Shown here: in pieces, positions 17,211 through 25,376 of the stretch
Layout of the letters: every line of letters starts with the position of its first letter
Numbering within the stretch: the first letter of the stretch is position 1
Assembly (NCBI RefSeq): GCF_001314325.1
Contig: NZ_CP009429.1
Coordinates: forward strand, 3,348,501-3,412,500
DNA from: Sphingopyxis macrogoltabida
Lineage (GTDB): Bacteria; Pseudomonadota; Alphaproteobacteria; Sphingomonadales; Sphingomonadaceae
Direction of reading: 5' to 3'
Length of the DNA stretch: 64,000 bases
Program-made: the position numbers and the translations under genes
Notes under the pieces: model-generated
The model's database searches: none
What the model was told of the DNA's origin: nothing
The model's input: only the letters and a program-made list of their open reading frames with translations

Positions 17211-18578
17211 ATGTGGCAGGTCCAGAAGCGGAAGAATGCGGGCGCCGAGGAAGCGCCGGCGCCGATGCCGGGTCCCGCCGGCGGGGAGAATGGCGACGAC
17301 CGCGCCGCCGCGCTCCTCCTCCTCAAAGTACAGGTCCATCGCGAGTTGCTGGACGAAATCAACCTCGCCCAGCTCGACAAAATGTCGCGCGCGCAGATCG
17401 AGGCGGAAGCGGGCGACGTCATCACCAATATCCTCGGCCGGCACCAGATGGCGCTGACTGCCGTCGAACGCAAAACGCTCGTCAGCAACGTCCTCGACGA
17501 ACTCCTCGGCCTCGGCCCGCTCGAACCGTTGCTGCAGGACGAGACGATCACCGATATCCTCGTCAACGGTCACGCCACGGTGTTCGTCGAACGCATGGGC
17601 CTGCTCGAACGCGTCGGCACGCGTTTCAAGGACGAACGGCATCTTTTCCGGATCATCCAGAAAATCGCGAGCGGAGTGGGACGCCGCATCGACGAGTCTT
17701 CTCCCTTCGTCGACGCCCGCCTGCCGAACGGATCGCGCGTCAACGCGATCGTTCCCCCGCTGGCACTCGACGGTTCACTGCTCTCGATCCGCAAATTTTC
17801 GCACATCCCGATCAACATGGCAAAGCTTGTCGAATTCGGCAGCGTTCCCGCCGCGATTGCCGAGGTGCTGGAGGGCGTCGTCGCGGCGCGGCGCAATATC
17901 CTGATTTCGGGCGGCACGGGCTCGGGCAAGACGACGCTGCTCAACGCGGTGTCCTCGTTCATCGACGAGCGCGAACGCATCGTCACCATCGAGGATTCGG
18001 CCGAACTGCAATTGCAGCAGGAACATGTCGCGCGCCTCGAGACGCGCCCCGCGAATATCGAGGGCCGCGGCGAGGTAACGCAGCGCGATCTCGTCAAGAA
18101 TGCGCTTCGTATGCGGCCCGACCGGATCATCATCGGCGAGGTGCGCGCCGGCGAGGCGTTCGACATGTTGCAGGCGATGAACACCGGTCACGACGGTTCG
18201 ATGACCACCGTCCACGCCAACACCGCGCGCGACGCGCTGGCCCGCGTCGAACAGATGGTCAGCATGAGCGGGATCGAGATGTCGCCACGCGCCGCGCGAG
18301 CGCAAATCGCCTCGGCCATCAATGTCGTCGTCCAGATCGGCCGCCTGTCGGACGGGCGCCGCCGCCTGCTCAGCCTTTCCGAGATCACCGGGATGGAGGG
18401 CGATATCGTCACCATGCAGGACATTTTCCTGTTCCGCATGACCGGCCGCGATGCCGACAACCGGGTCCTTGGCCATTTCGAGGCGACAGGGATCCGTCCG
18501 AAGTTCCTCGATACCTTGTCGGCATATGGGATCGAACTGGCGCCCGACCTGTTCCGGCCCGACCGGCCGGTGGCCTGA
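17211..18578 (+). CDS. cpaF: Flp pilus secretion ATPase CpaF/TadA
   Basis: 455 residues. This is the cytoplasmic hexameric ATPase powering Flp pilus extension. Walker A is GGTGSGKT at residues 234-241, the Asp box/Walker B region is RIIIGEVRAGEAFD, and the His box region is NTGHDGSMTTVHANT. The N-terminal domain (about 40-220) includes LGLGPLEPLL. The ATG at 17211 lies 4 bases after the cpaE stop. Confidence 0.96.
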   Translation: MWQVQKRKNAGAEEAPAPMPGPAGGENGDDRAAALLLLKVQVHRELLDEINLAQLDKMSRAQIEAEAGDVITNILGRHQMALTAVERKTLVSNVLDELLGLGPLEPLLQDETITDILVNGHATVFVERMGLLERVGTRFKDERHLFRIIQKIASGVGRRIDESSPFVDARLPNGSRVNAIVPPLALDGSLLSIRKFSHIPINMAKLVEFGSVPAAIAEVLEGVVAARRNILISGGTGSGKTTLLNAVSSFIDERERIVTIEDSAELQLQQEHVARLETRPANIEGRGEVTQRDLVKNALRMRPDRIIIGEVRAGEAFDMLQAMNTGHDGSMTTVHANTARDALARVEQMVSMSGIEMSPRAARAQIASAINVVVQIGRLSDGRRRLLSLSEITGMEGDIVTMQDIFLFRMTGRDADNRVLGHFEATGIRPKFLDTLSAYGIELAPDLFRPDRPVA

Positions 18579-18579
18579 G

Positions 18580-19581
18580 ATGAGCGACACCGCCCTTCGT
18601 TTCGTGACCATGGTGGTGCTTTTCGCCTTCATCGTTCTGGTCGCGCAACTGGCGGGCGGCGCCATCGCCGACCGGCGCAGCAAGAGCCGCGCGGTCAATG
18701 CGCGTCTGCGGATGATCGAGGCGGGGGTCGACCGCGAAATGGTCACCGCCCGGTTGCGCAAGGACGTTCCGCACGACATTCCCGGTGCCCCGCGCTGGGT
18801 TTCGGACGCGGCGCGTGCGTTTCACCGCATGCTCAACGCCGCGAATATAAAGCGCTCGCCGCTCGAGATATTCATCTTCATGCTGCTCGGAGCGGCGATA
18901 GTCACGGCTGCCATCCTCACATTGGCGGGATGGTCCGGCACCGCGGTCACCATCGGGGTCATCCAGCTTGCGATGGCGGTGGGCATCGTCGTCGGCCTGC
19001 TCCTGCCGTGGATGGTGATCGGCCGGCTGGCCGATGCGCGGCGGCGGCGCATGGAAAGCCAGTTTCCGGTCGCCCTCGACGTCTTTGTCCGCGGGCTGCG
19101 CGCCGGGCATCCGATCCCGGCCGCGCTCAACCTGCTGGTCGAAGAGATGGAAGATCCGGTCGGCACCGAATTCGGCATCGTGGCCGACGAGATCGCGTTC
19201 GGTTTCGGCCTGCGTGAAGCCTTGGCGCGGATGGCCGAACGGTGGGGGCTCCCCGATATCGACATGTTCGTCGTATCGGTCTCGGTCCAGATGGAAACCG
19301 GCGGCAATCTCGCCGAAATCCTGGAAAATCTGGGCCGGGTCATCCGCGAGCGCGCCAGCATGTTCATGAAGGTCCGCGCCCTGAGTTCGGAGGGCCGGAT
19401 GACCGCTCTCGTCCTGACCGTACTACCTATTCTGGCGTTCATCGGCCTGTTTACCGTCAGGCCGGCCTTCTATCTCGATGTTGCCGACGATCCGATCTTC
19501 ATCATCGGTTTCGCGGCCATATTGCTCCTCTACCTGATCGGCTTCCTTGCGATCCGGAAGATGGTGGACCTCAAGGTCTGA
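18580..19581 (+). CDS. tadB: Pilus assembly inner-membrane protein TadB
   Basis: 333 residues in the GspF/T2SF family. There are N-terminal hydrophobic segments at about residues 8-28 and 92-145, a cytoplasmic T2SF domain (FPVALDVFVRGLRAGHPI, then METGGNLAEILENLG) and two C-terminal membrane segments. TadB and TadC form the inner-membrane platform. It starts one base after the cpaF stop codon and is followed by tadC after one base. Confidence 0.93.
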   Translation: MSDTALRFVTMVVLFAFIVLVAQLAGGAIADRRSKSRAVNARLRMIEAGVDREMVTARLRKDVPHDIPGAPRWVSDAARAFHRMLNAANIKRSPLEIFIFMLLGAAIVTAAILTLAGWSGTAVTIGVIQLAMAVGIVVGLLLPWMVIGRLADARRRRMESQFPVALDVFVRGLRAGHPIPAALNLLVEEMEDPVGTEFGIVADEIAFGFGLREALARMAERWGLPDIDMFVVSVSVQMETGGNLAEILENLGRVIRERASMFMKVRALSSEGRMTALVLTVLPILAFIGLFTVRPAFYLDVADDPIFIIGFAAILLLYLIGFLAIRKMVDLKV

Positions 19582-19582
19582 C

Positions 19583-20563
19583 ATGGTCGAACAGATCGCC
19601 CTGTCCCCCTTCATGCGCTGGGCCGTCCTGTTGCTGCTGTTCGCGCTCGTGACCGCCGCCACCTTTCTGGCGATCCGGACCGTACTCAGCCGCCGCCTGG
19701 TTCTCGATCGGCTCGAAGAGCAATCGAAGGCGGCCATTTCGGAAAGCGTCGCCGCCAGGTTGCAAGCGTCCACAGCAAAGGCCAGTGCCTGGGCAAGACT
19801 CACCGAACGGATCGAGCGAGGCGGTCTTTCGCTGGGGGATTCCGATCCCAAGGCATTGCAGCGCAAGATGATCGCAGCAGGCTATCGCTCACCGCAGGCT
19901 CCGAAAATCTTCACGCTCGTCCGCCTGCTCTTGATCGTGCTCCTGCCCACGATCGTCGTTCTCCCCCAACTGGCGTCGGACAAGCCGATCTCGTTGCTGA
20001 GCCTCTATCTGCAGGGAGCGGGCTTCGCCGCGATGGGCCTCTTTTTGCCCAATCTCTACCTGACGGCGAAAGCAGACCGCCGGCGTCAGGAAATCGTCAA
20101 CGGCTTTCCCGATTGCCTCGATCTGATGCTGGTCTGCGTCGAAGCGGGGATGGGGCTCGAAGCCGCGCTGGACCGGGTGGCGCGCGAAATGACGACTTCG
20201 CACCCGCTCGTCGCCGAAACGTTGCTGCAAACGACCCTCGAATTGCGCGCCGGCGCCAGCCGCGAAGAAGCGTTGCGCGCCATGGCCGACCGCACCCGCG
20301 TCGACGAGATCCGCGCCTTTGCGACGCTGCTGATCCAGTCCGACAAGCTGGGATCGAGTATCGCAATGACGCTCCGCACCTACGCCAGCGAGATGCGCGA
20401 AAAGCGGCGAATGCGCGCCGAGGAAAAGGCGCATCGCCTGCCCGTCCTCCTCTCGATCCCGCTCGTCGTCTGCATGCTGCCGGTCATGATCGGCGTGCTG
20501 ATGCTGCCCGCTGCCGTCCGGGTCGTGCGCGAAGTCGCGCCGGCCCTGACGGGAGGGGGATGA
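19583..20563 (+). CDS. tadC: Pilus assembly inner-membrane protein TadC
   Basis: 326 residues, GspF/T2SF family, paralogous to TadB. Membrane segments are at about residues 10-30, 105-125, 132-155 and 295-318. The T2SF core contains FPDCLDLMLVCVEAGMGLEAALDRV and SDKLGSSIAMTLRTYA-type motifs. Its stop overlaps the start of tadD as ATGA, so translation is coupled. Confidence 0.93.
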   Translation: MVEQIALSPFMRWAVLLLLFALVTAATFLAIRTVLSRRLVLDRLEEQSKAAISESVAARLQASTAKASAWARLTERIERGGLSLGDSDPKALQRKMIAAGYRSPQAPKIFTLVRLLLIVLLPTIVVLPQLASDKPISLLSLYLQGAGFAAMGLFLPNLYLTAKADRRRQEIVNGFPDCLDLMLVCVEAGMGLEAALDRVAREMTTSHPLVAETLLQTTLELRAGASREEALRAMADRTRVDEIRAFATLLIQSDKLGSSIAMTLRTYASEMREKRRMRAEEKAHRLPVLLSIPLVVCMLPVMIGVLMLPAAVRVVREVAPALTGGG

Positions 20564-21456
20564 CCGTGCGCGTCCGTGCCCTGTCCTTCGCACTGGCCGC
20601 ATGCGTTCTCGCAAGCTGCTCGTTCGGCCCGCGCCTGCAATCGGCGCTGCCGGTGGTTCGGGACGTGCCGGTTCTTGCCGGCCTGTCGCCGGCCGAATCG
20701 CTCGCCCGCGCACGGACCTATCTGACGTCGCGGCAATATGGCCTGGCGATCGAACTGTTCAGGGCAGCGGGCCGCGATCCGGCGCTCGAGATCGACAGCC
20801 TGAACGGGCTTGCGATCGCCTATGACGGTATCGGACGGCGCGATCTCGCCGAACGCTATTTCCAGAAAGCGCTCGCGGTCCGAACCGGCGACGAACGCAC
20901 ACGCCACAACCTCGCGGCCTTCTATGCAGCGTCGGGGCAGTCCGAAAAGCGGCAGGCCCTGCTCGCCGACGCGGCGGCGGCACCGATCGATACGCAGGCG
21001 GCCGCTATCACGAGCGAGTCGTCCTTTCCGCCGACACCGGGTTCCGCCGCGCGACCGGTCGCGGCCGCGAACGCCGATCTGCGCACAACAAGCCCGCTTG
21101 GCGAAACTTTTGCCCCCTTGCTGGTAAAGGCCGGCTTCAGTGACGAAGCATCGTCGCCGCCGGCGTCGCTTTCCGACGATTTGTCGATAGCGTGCCTCGG
21201 CCACAGCGCCGTTGCGCGACGCGATGCCGACGGCGCGATGCGGATGTTTCGCATCAGTATCGGCGAAGTCTTTATCGCAACCGAACCCGGCGGAACCTCC
21301 TGCGCCTTGGCCCCGCCGGCCGGGGATCCGGCAAGCGGAGCCGGGACGATGAGCAACAAGGCCTATCTGGAGCTGCTCGCTGCCTATCTCGACCGGCTCA
21401 ACCGGCTGAATCTTTTCGCGGGGCTTGCCTTGCCTACCCCGACCGGGGCAAGCTGA
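20560..21456 (+). CDS. tadD: Pilus assembly TPR lipoprotein TadD
   Basis: 298 residues. A signal peptide with the lipobox VLASC (Cys near residue 19) indicates an outer-membrane lipoprotein. Two or three TPR-like repeats cover about residues 45-130 (for example YGLAIELFRAAG and DLAERYFQKALAV). TadD acts as a pilotin for assembly of the secretin. The C-terminal half is less conserved in appearance. It overlaps tadC (ATGA) and the next gene (TGATG). Confidence 0.85.
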   Translation: MTVRVRALSFALAACVLASCSFGPRLQSALPVVRDVPVLAGLSPAESLARARTYLTSRQYGLAIELFRAAGRDPALEIDSLNGLAIAYDGIGRRDLAERYFQKALAVRTGDERTRHNLAAFYAASGQSEKRQALLADAAAAPIDTQAAAITSESSFPPTPGSAARPVAAANADLRTTSPLGETFAPLLVKAGFSDEASSPPASLSDDLSIACLGHSAVARRDADGAMRMFRISIGEVFIATEPGGTSCALAPPAGDPASGAGTMSNKAYLELLAAYLDRLNRLNLFAGLALPTPTGAS

Positions 21457-22355
21457 TGCACCGCCGTCGTAACCCGATACTCGCGATGATCGCGGCGATC
21501 GCTGCCGGCTGGCTGTCGTTTGTCCCGCTCCGGGCCTATGAAAATCCACCCGCGCCTCCCCTGCCCACCGACCTCGCAGCACAGCGTGCCGATATGCTGG
21601 GGGCGATCGACAAGGCGTTGGCGGGTCAGCGGCTCGTCGAAGCAAAGGCCTTGCTCGACCGGCTGGAACCCGAACCGGGCACGGGCGAAGACGATCGCGC
21701 CGACCTGCTTCGTGCAGAATGGCTGATCGCGGTCGGGCGTCCGCGCGATGCGATCCCGCTTCTCGTATCGACCGAAGAGATCGACGGCCGACAATGCCGG
21801 AAATTGTCCGCTGGCATGATCGCCCTCACCCAGCTTTCCGAACTCGATCAGGCCGACCGTCTCGCCGCTGCTCCCGCAGCGACCTGCATCGCGGATCCGT
21901 TATACTGGCGCAGCCTTGCCCGATTGCACCTTGCCCGCGATCGCGCGCCGGCTGCGGTAAGCGCGCTTCGCAGGGCTCTTGCACTGGTTCCGGAAAACAA
22001 CGCCGTGGCGGCCGATCTGGGCGTCGCATTGATTGCAACCGGCGATGCCGCCGAGGCGGCGGATCTGTTGTCGAAGCTTCTGGCAAGCGACCCCGGTCAG
22101 TCCGAGGTCCGGATGAACCTCGATTATGCGAACGGCATGCTGGGATTGCAGCCAGCGCGCGCGGCATCGGACAGCGACCTCGGGTGGAGCAACCGCCTGC
22201 AGTTCGCGGGGCTGGGCGCGCAACGGGCGAACCATCTTGTCCTTGCCGAGGCCTTGCTGGGTCAGGCGCTGATCGAACGGCCGCGCCATGACGACAGGCT
22301 GTGGCACCAATATGTCGCCGTCGCCGGGCGCCACCGAAAGGGCGCGGGACTTTGA
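21456..22355 (+). CDS. Second TPR protein of the pilus locus
   Basis: 299 residues. A signal-like hydrophobic segment (about residues 7-25, ending VPLRAYE) is not followed by a lipobox Cys. TPR-like helices cover the rest, with SLARLHLARDRAPAAVSALRRAL and AVAADLGVALIATGDAAEAADLLSKL as clear repeats (each only partly quoted here by position, about residues 150-215). It overlaps tadD and cpaA and so belongs to the operon. It may be a periplasmic partner of TadD; the exact role is unknown. Confidence 0.75.
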   Translation: MHRRRNPILAMIAAIAAGWLSFVPLRAYENPPAPPLPTDLAAQRADMLGAIDKALAGQRLVEAKALLDRLEPEPGTGEDDRADLLRAEWLIAVGRPRDAIPLLVSTEEIDGRQCRKLSAGMIALTQLSELDQADRLAAAPAATCIADPLYWRSLARLHLARDRAPAAVSALRRALALVPENNAVAADLGVALIATGDAAEAADLLSKLLASDPGQSEVRMNLDYANGMLGLQPARAASDSDLGWSNRLQFAGLGAQRANHLVLAEALLGQALIERPRHDDRLWHQYVAVAGRHRKGAGL

Positions 22356-22822
22356 TCGCCATCAAGGCGGCGTTTGTGACCATATTGGCGTTCGCCGCCT
22401 GGTCCGACGCGCGCCGCTTCCTCATTCCGAACATCTACTCGTTGCTGCTGTTGCTGCTCGGCGCGCTGGCTTGGGTCGCGGGCTTCCCCTTTGCCGCGCC
22501 GCTCTGGTCCCACGCGGCGCATTTCGTCTTGGCGCTCGGGCTGGGAATGCTGCTGTTTCATTTCGGCTGGTTCGGCGGCGGCGACGTGAAACTCTATGCG
22601 GCGCTGGCTTCGTGGTTCCCGCTCTCGAGCGGCCTTTTCCTGTTACTTACCGTGTCGTTGAGCGGTGCGGCGGTCGTCCTGCTGTCGATCGTCTTTCACC
22701 AGATCCGGGCATTTTACGGTCCGGCGGAGCGCAAAAAGGGCAGCTTCATGACGCGCCGGATCGCGTACGGGCTGGCGATTGCGGCCGGCGGAGTATTTTC
22801 GATGCTCTGGCGCTATTCCTGA
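22352..22822 (+). CDS. cpaA: Prepilin peptidase CpaA/TadV
   Basis: 156 residues, an A24-family membrane aspartyl protease that cleaves the Flp and TadE-type prepilins. The two catalytic Asp motifs are visible: AAWSDARRFLIPN near residue 18 and FGGGDVKLYAAL near residue 73. About five membrane segments. The start is read as TTG at 22352, overlapping the stop of the TPR gene; an ATG at 22301 would overlap that gene by 55 bases and add a very basic N-terminus, so it is less likely. It is the last gene of the rightward pilus operon. Confidence 0.85.
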   Translation: MIAIKAAFVTILAFAAWSDARRFLIPNIYSLLLLLLGALAWVAGFPFAAPLWSHAAHFVLALGLGMLLFHFGWFGGGDVKLYAALASWFPLSSGLFLLLTVSLSGAAVVLLSIVFHQIRAFYGPAERKKGSFMTRRIAYGLAIAAGGVFSMLWRYS

Positions 22823-22840
22823 CCTGCGGCCCGCGGCAAC

Positions 22841-23278
22841 TCAGGTTACCGGCGTGGCGGGACGGCAGGCCTTTGCGGTCAGCGTAACGCTCAGCGGGAT
22901 CGCCGGCACGAGCGCCTGAAAATCATAGGATGCCTCGACCTGCCGGCCGCATGCGGGGGACGATGCGGTGAAATTGTCCGCGGTGAGGCTCGCAACCCCG
23001 GAATTATTGGCGGCGGTCGCGGCAAAACCCTGAACATTCTCCGCCGTGTCGCACAGGCGCGTCGTCAGTTCGGCGCGATCGAGCGCGTAGCAACGCGCCG
23101 CCGCCTCGACCACCGATTGCATCGTGCTGCGCATCCACATCGCCCGCCCGAATTCGATGATGCCAAAGCTGAACACCAGCAACAGCGGCATGACGAGCGC
23201 GAACTCGGCGGCCATGGCGCCGCCGCGCGCGGCGCGAAATCGGCGATGCCACGCGGCCATTCCGATCCGCCCGGTCAT
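22841..23278 (-). CDS. TadE-like minor pilin
   Basis: 145 residues. After a basic leader the TadE motif RGGAMAAEFALVMPLLLVF (about residues 17-35) shows the processing site, Glu and hydrophobic helix. Cys residues later in the chain could form a disulfide. It overlaps the upstream pilin gene as ATGA and faces the rightward operon, ending 18 bases from cpaA. Its role is a minor pilin or pseudopilin of the Tad machine. The long upstream in-frame extension lies inside the next gene and is rejected. Confidence 0.85.
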   Translation of the reverse strand: MTGRIGMAAWHRRFRAARGGAMAAEFALVMPLLLVFSFGIIEFGRAMWMRSTMQSVVEAAARCYALDRAELTTRLCDTAENVQGFAATAANNSGVASLTADNFTASSPACGRQVEASYDFQALVPAIPLSVTLTAKACRPATPVT

Positions 23279-23733
23279 GATATGCGCACCGTGGCGGTGC
23301 CCAACAGCGACACCGGGCTGAACCAGATCGGCGTATAGTCGGTGCTCGTTTGCACCGTCACATAGCGGCCGGGAAATTCGTTGTTCGCGCATTTCACTCC
23401 GGCGCTGCCGGGGGTAATTCCCGCTGCAGCATCGGGGCAGCCGAAAACTGGTAACGGCTCTGCGGGGAAAGTGACCGCCAGATTGGTCGCGCTCGTTGCG
23501 GCCGCCTTTACTTTCGCGGCGTCGAACCCCTTGGTTGCGTTGACGAACGCATAGTTAGCGCCGGCGCGCGCTGCCGCCTGCACCTCCATCTTCGTCCACG
23601 CCATCGCGCCGAGATCGATGGTGCCGATCAGCAACGCGATCAGGATCGGCAACACCAATGCGAACTCCACACCACTTGCGCCCGATCGATGGCGCAGCAG
23701 GTGGTTCAGGAAGGAAGACACGCGTCCGGGCAT
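23275..23733 (-). CDS. TadE/TadF-like minor pilin
   Basis: 152 residues. The N-terminus has a basic leader and RSGASGVEFALVLPILIAL (about residues 16-34), the TadE-type prepilin signal with conserved Glu followed by a membrane helix. The C-terminal part is soluble with two Cys residues. It is 4 bases downstream of the tadG-like gene and coupled to the tadE-like gene. TadF is assigned only by position; both small genes could equally be called tadE. Confidence 0.85.
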   Translation of the reverse strand: MPGRVSSFLNHLLRHRSGASGVEFALVLPILIALLIGTIDLGAMAWTKMEVQAAARAGANYAFVNATKGFDAAKVKAAATSATNLAVTFPAEPLPVFGCPDAAAGITPGSAGVKCANNEFPGRYVTVQTSTDYTPIWFSPVSLLGTATVRIS

Positions 23734-23737
23734 CGCC

Positions 23738-24958
23738 TCACTCCATCAACGCGATGGATGAACCGCCCGGGCTGCGGATGCCGGTGCCCGGGCAATTATT
23801 GTTCATGTTCGCGTTGTTCTTCATGTCGATGCGTTGCGCCACCAACTGCGTGCACAGCCCGGCGTTGAACGTCATATTGTTCTTAAAATTGATATTCTGA
23901 TTGCGGAAATACATCGCGCCCTGGACATTGAACGTCACATTGTTCTTGAAGTCCTGGCTGGTCGGTGACGTCGCCAGGCTCATGATGGCAATCCCGGCAT
24001 AGGTGCCTGTGCTGGGCGCCGTGATGTTCAACGTCATGCCGTTGTTCGTGTTCGCGTCGTTAAACGCGGCGCCGTTCATAAGGATCAGGGTCACCCCGCC
24101 GGTTGCATTGATCTTCAGATTGTTGCCGTTGGTCAGGGTCTTTCCGATGTAGTAGGTGCCGGCGGACAAGTTGATGGTCACGCCGTTCCCGACCGCGATG
24201 CCTTCGCAAAAATAACCGGGGCTGTAGTTGACCGTCTGGTTGTTGCTCGCGGTCATCTTGGCGGTGCCGGTGCAGGAGGATGGTACCGTCACGTCGGCAT
24301 AGGGGTCCGCCACCGGCGGAACGCCGGTCTGTTCGGTTCCGATCGTCGCGCCGTTGCTCTTGCTGACCGTCCCCGACACATAAGCCGATCCGAAAATCTT
24401 GCTGTTGTTGGACATCGACATATTGGCGTTCGAATAGACGGCACATCCGGGATTTGTGACTTCGTTGTTGTTGCTCATGCTGACCGCGGTGCCGCTCGTG
24501 GCAAGGCCGATGATGCAGGCGTTGCCGCCGGCGGAACCGCCCGCGACCGCGCGGGCGCGGACATTCGCTTCGCCGCCGAGCAGATATCCGGCGAGCCAGG
24601 TCGCCTGCGGCTCGGTCACCGTCACTTCCCAATAGCCGCTTTTCCCGGCAAACTGTCCCGCGGCTGGAGGGTTGGTCACGGTCACCGCGACGCCATTCTG
24701 GCCATCCACGAAACCCATGCCCGCCGTGATCGCGCGGGCATTCATTGCCGCGTTGGCACTGGTGTTCCCGGCTTTTGCCGCCACCGCCGCCGAGAAGGCG
24801 GCCTGATCGGCAGCGCCCTGCGCCTGCCGCTTCTGGACATTCCAGATGCCGACATCGACCGCCAACGCACCCATGCCGACGAGAACCGGCATCGCGATTG
24901 CAAAAACGGCTGCCGTCGCGCCGCGGCGATCCGCAGGCAGCCTGGTCCAATTCCGCAT
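23738..24958 (-). CDS. TadG-like pilus protein with Asn-rich beta-helix-like region
   Basis: 406 residues. The N-terminus is a Tad-type membrane anchor (RRGATAAVFAIAMPVLVG, about residues 11-28) with the DxGIWNVQKRQAQGAADQAA block that follows in TadG-like proteins. From about residue 150 the chain is dominated by short Asn/Thr/Ser/Gly-rich repeats spaced in a way that suggests a parallel beta-helix, for example MSMSNNSKIFGSAYVSG and NFKNNMTFNAGL. The von Willebrand A domain of classical TadG is not visible. It heads the leftward three-gene minor pilin operon and may be a pilus-tip or surface-contact protein. Confidence 0.8.
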   Translation of the reverse strand: MRNWTRLPADRRGATAAVFAIAMPVLVGMGALAVDVGIWNVQKRQAQGAADQAAFSAAVAAKAGNTSANAAMNARAITAGMGFVDGQNGVAVTVTNPPAAGQFAGKSGYWEVTVTEPQATWLAGYLLGGEANVRARAVAGGSAGGNACIIGLATSGTAVSMSNNNEVTNPGCAVYSNANMSMSNNSKIFGSAYVSGTVSKSNGATIGTEQTGVPPVADPYADVTVPSSCTGTAKMTASNNQTVNYSPGYFCEGIAVGNGVTINLSAGTYYIGKTLTNGNNLKINATGGVTLILMNGAAFNDANTNNGMTLNITAPSTGTYAGIAIMSLATSPTSQDFKNNVTFNVQGAMYFRNQNINFKNNMTFNAGLCTQLVAQRIDMKNNANMNNNCPGTGIRSPGGSSIALME

Positions 24959-25376
24959 GCGAGCCCTCCCACAAGAATCACGCTGCGACCCGAAAGAAAG
25001 CTACGCCATGGTTGATGAATCTTCAACCAAGAAGTTGGCAGAAAAGCGCGCTTCATGGCACAAAATGAGGCATATTATCCAAGCAAAGGCGGCGCGAATA
25101 TTATAAGCCGATCCGCCAGATTGCCGGACTCCGCCCTTCCCTCCGATGGAAAGATCCTTTTTCTTCCATGTCATCATGTCCGATTTGCATCGGCCATGCT
25201 GTTTACCGCCAGATCTCATCTCATAGATTTTCATTCCTTTATAGCGACTTATCTCGTCGCCCGTTTCGCGAATATGCCGCACGACCAATTTTATACATTA
25301 GTGCTTGATTTACGTGAACGCTGGCGCCTAGACTTCCCGCACCGCATGCGCGGCGTGATCGGCGGAGGATTTCGAC
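24959..25376. other. Divergent intergenic region, no gene seen
   Basis: About 420 bases between the leftward tadG-like gene and the rightward ggt-like gene. It is more A+T-rich than its surroundings, especially 25080-25320. It should hold promoters for both sides. A weak candidate for the rightward gene is TTGATT (25305-25310) and TAGACT (25329-25334), 18 bases apart. Short open frames here show no coding character or recognisable product. Confidence 0.5.

Noticed and set aside
25294..25305. Another copy of the operator-like element before the Thr-type ggt-like gene
   Set aside because: TACATTAGTGCT matches only about 8 of 12 bases and lacks the TGT half, so it was left out of the regulon set.
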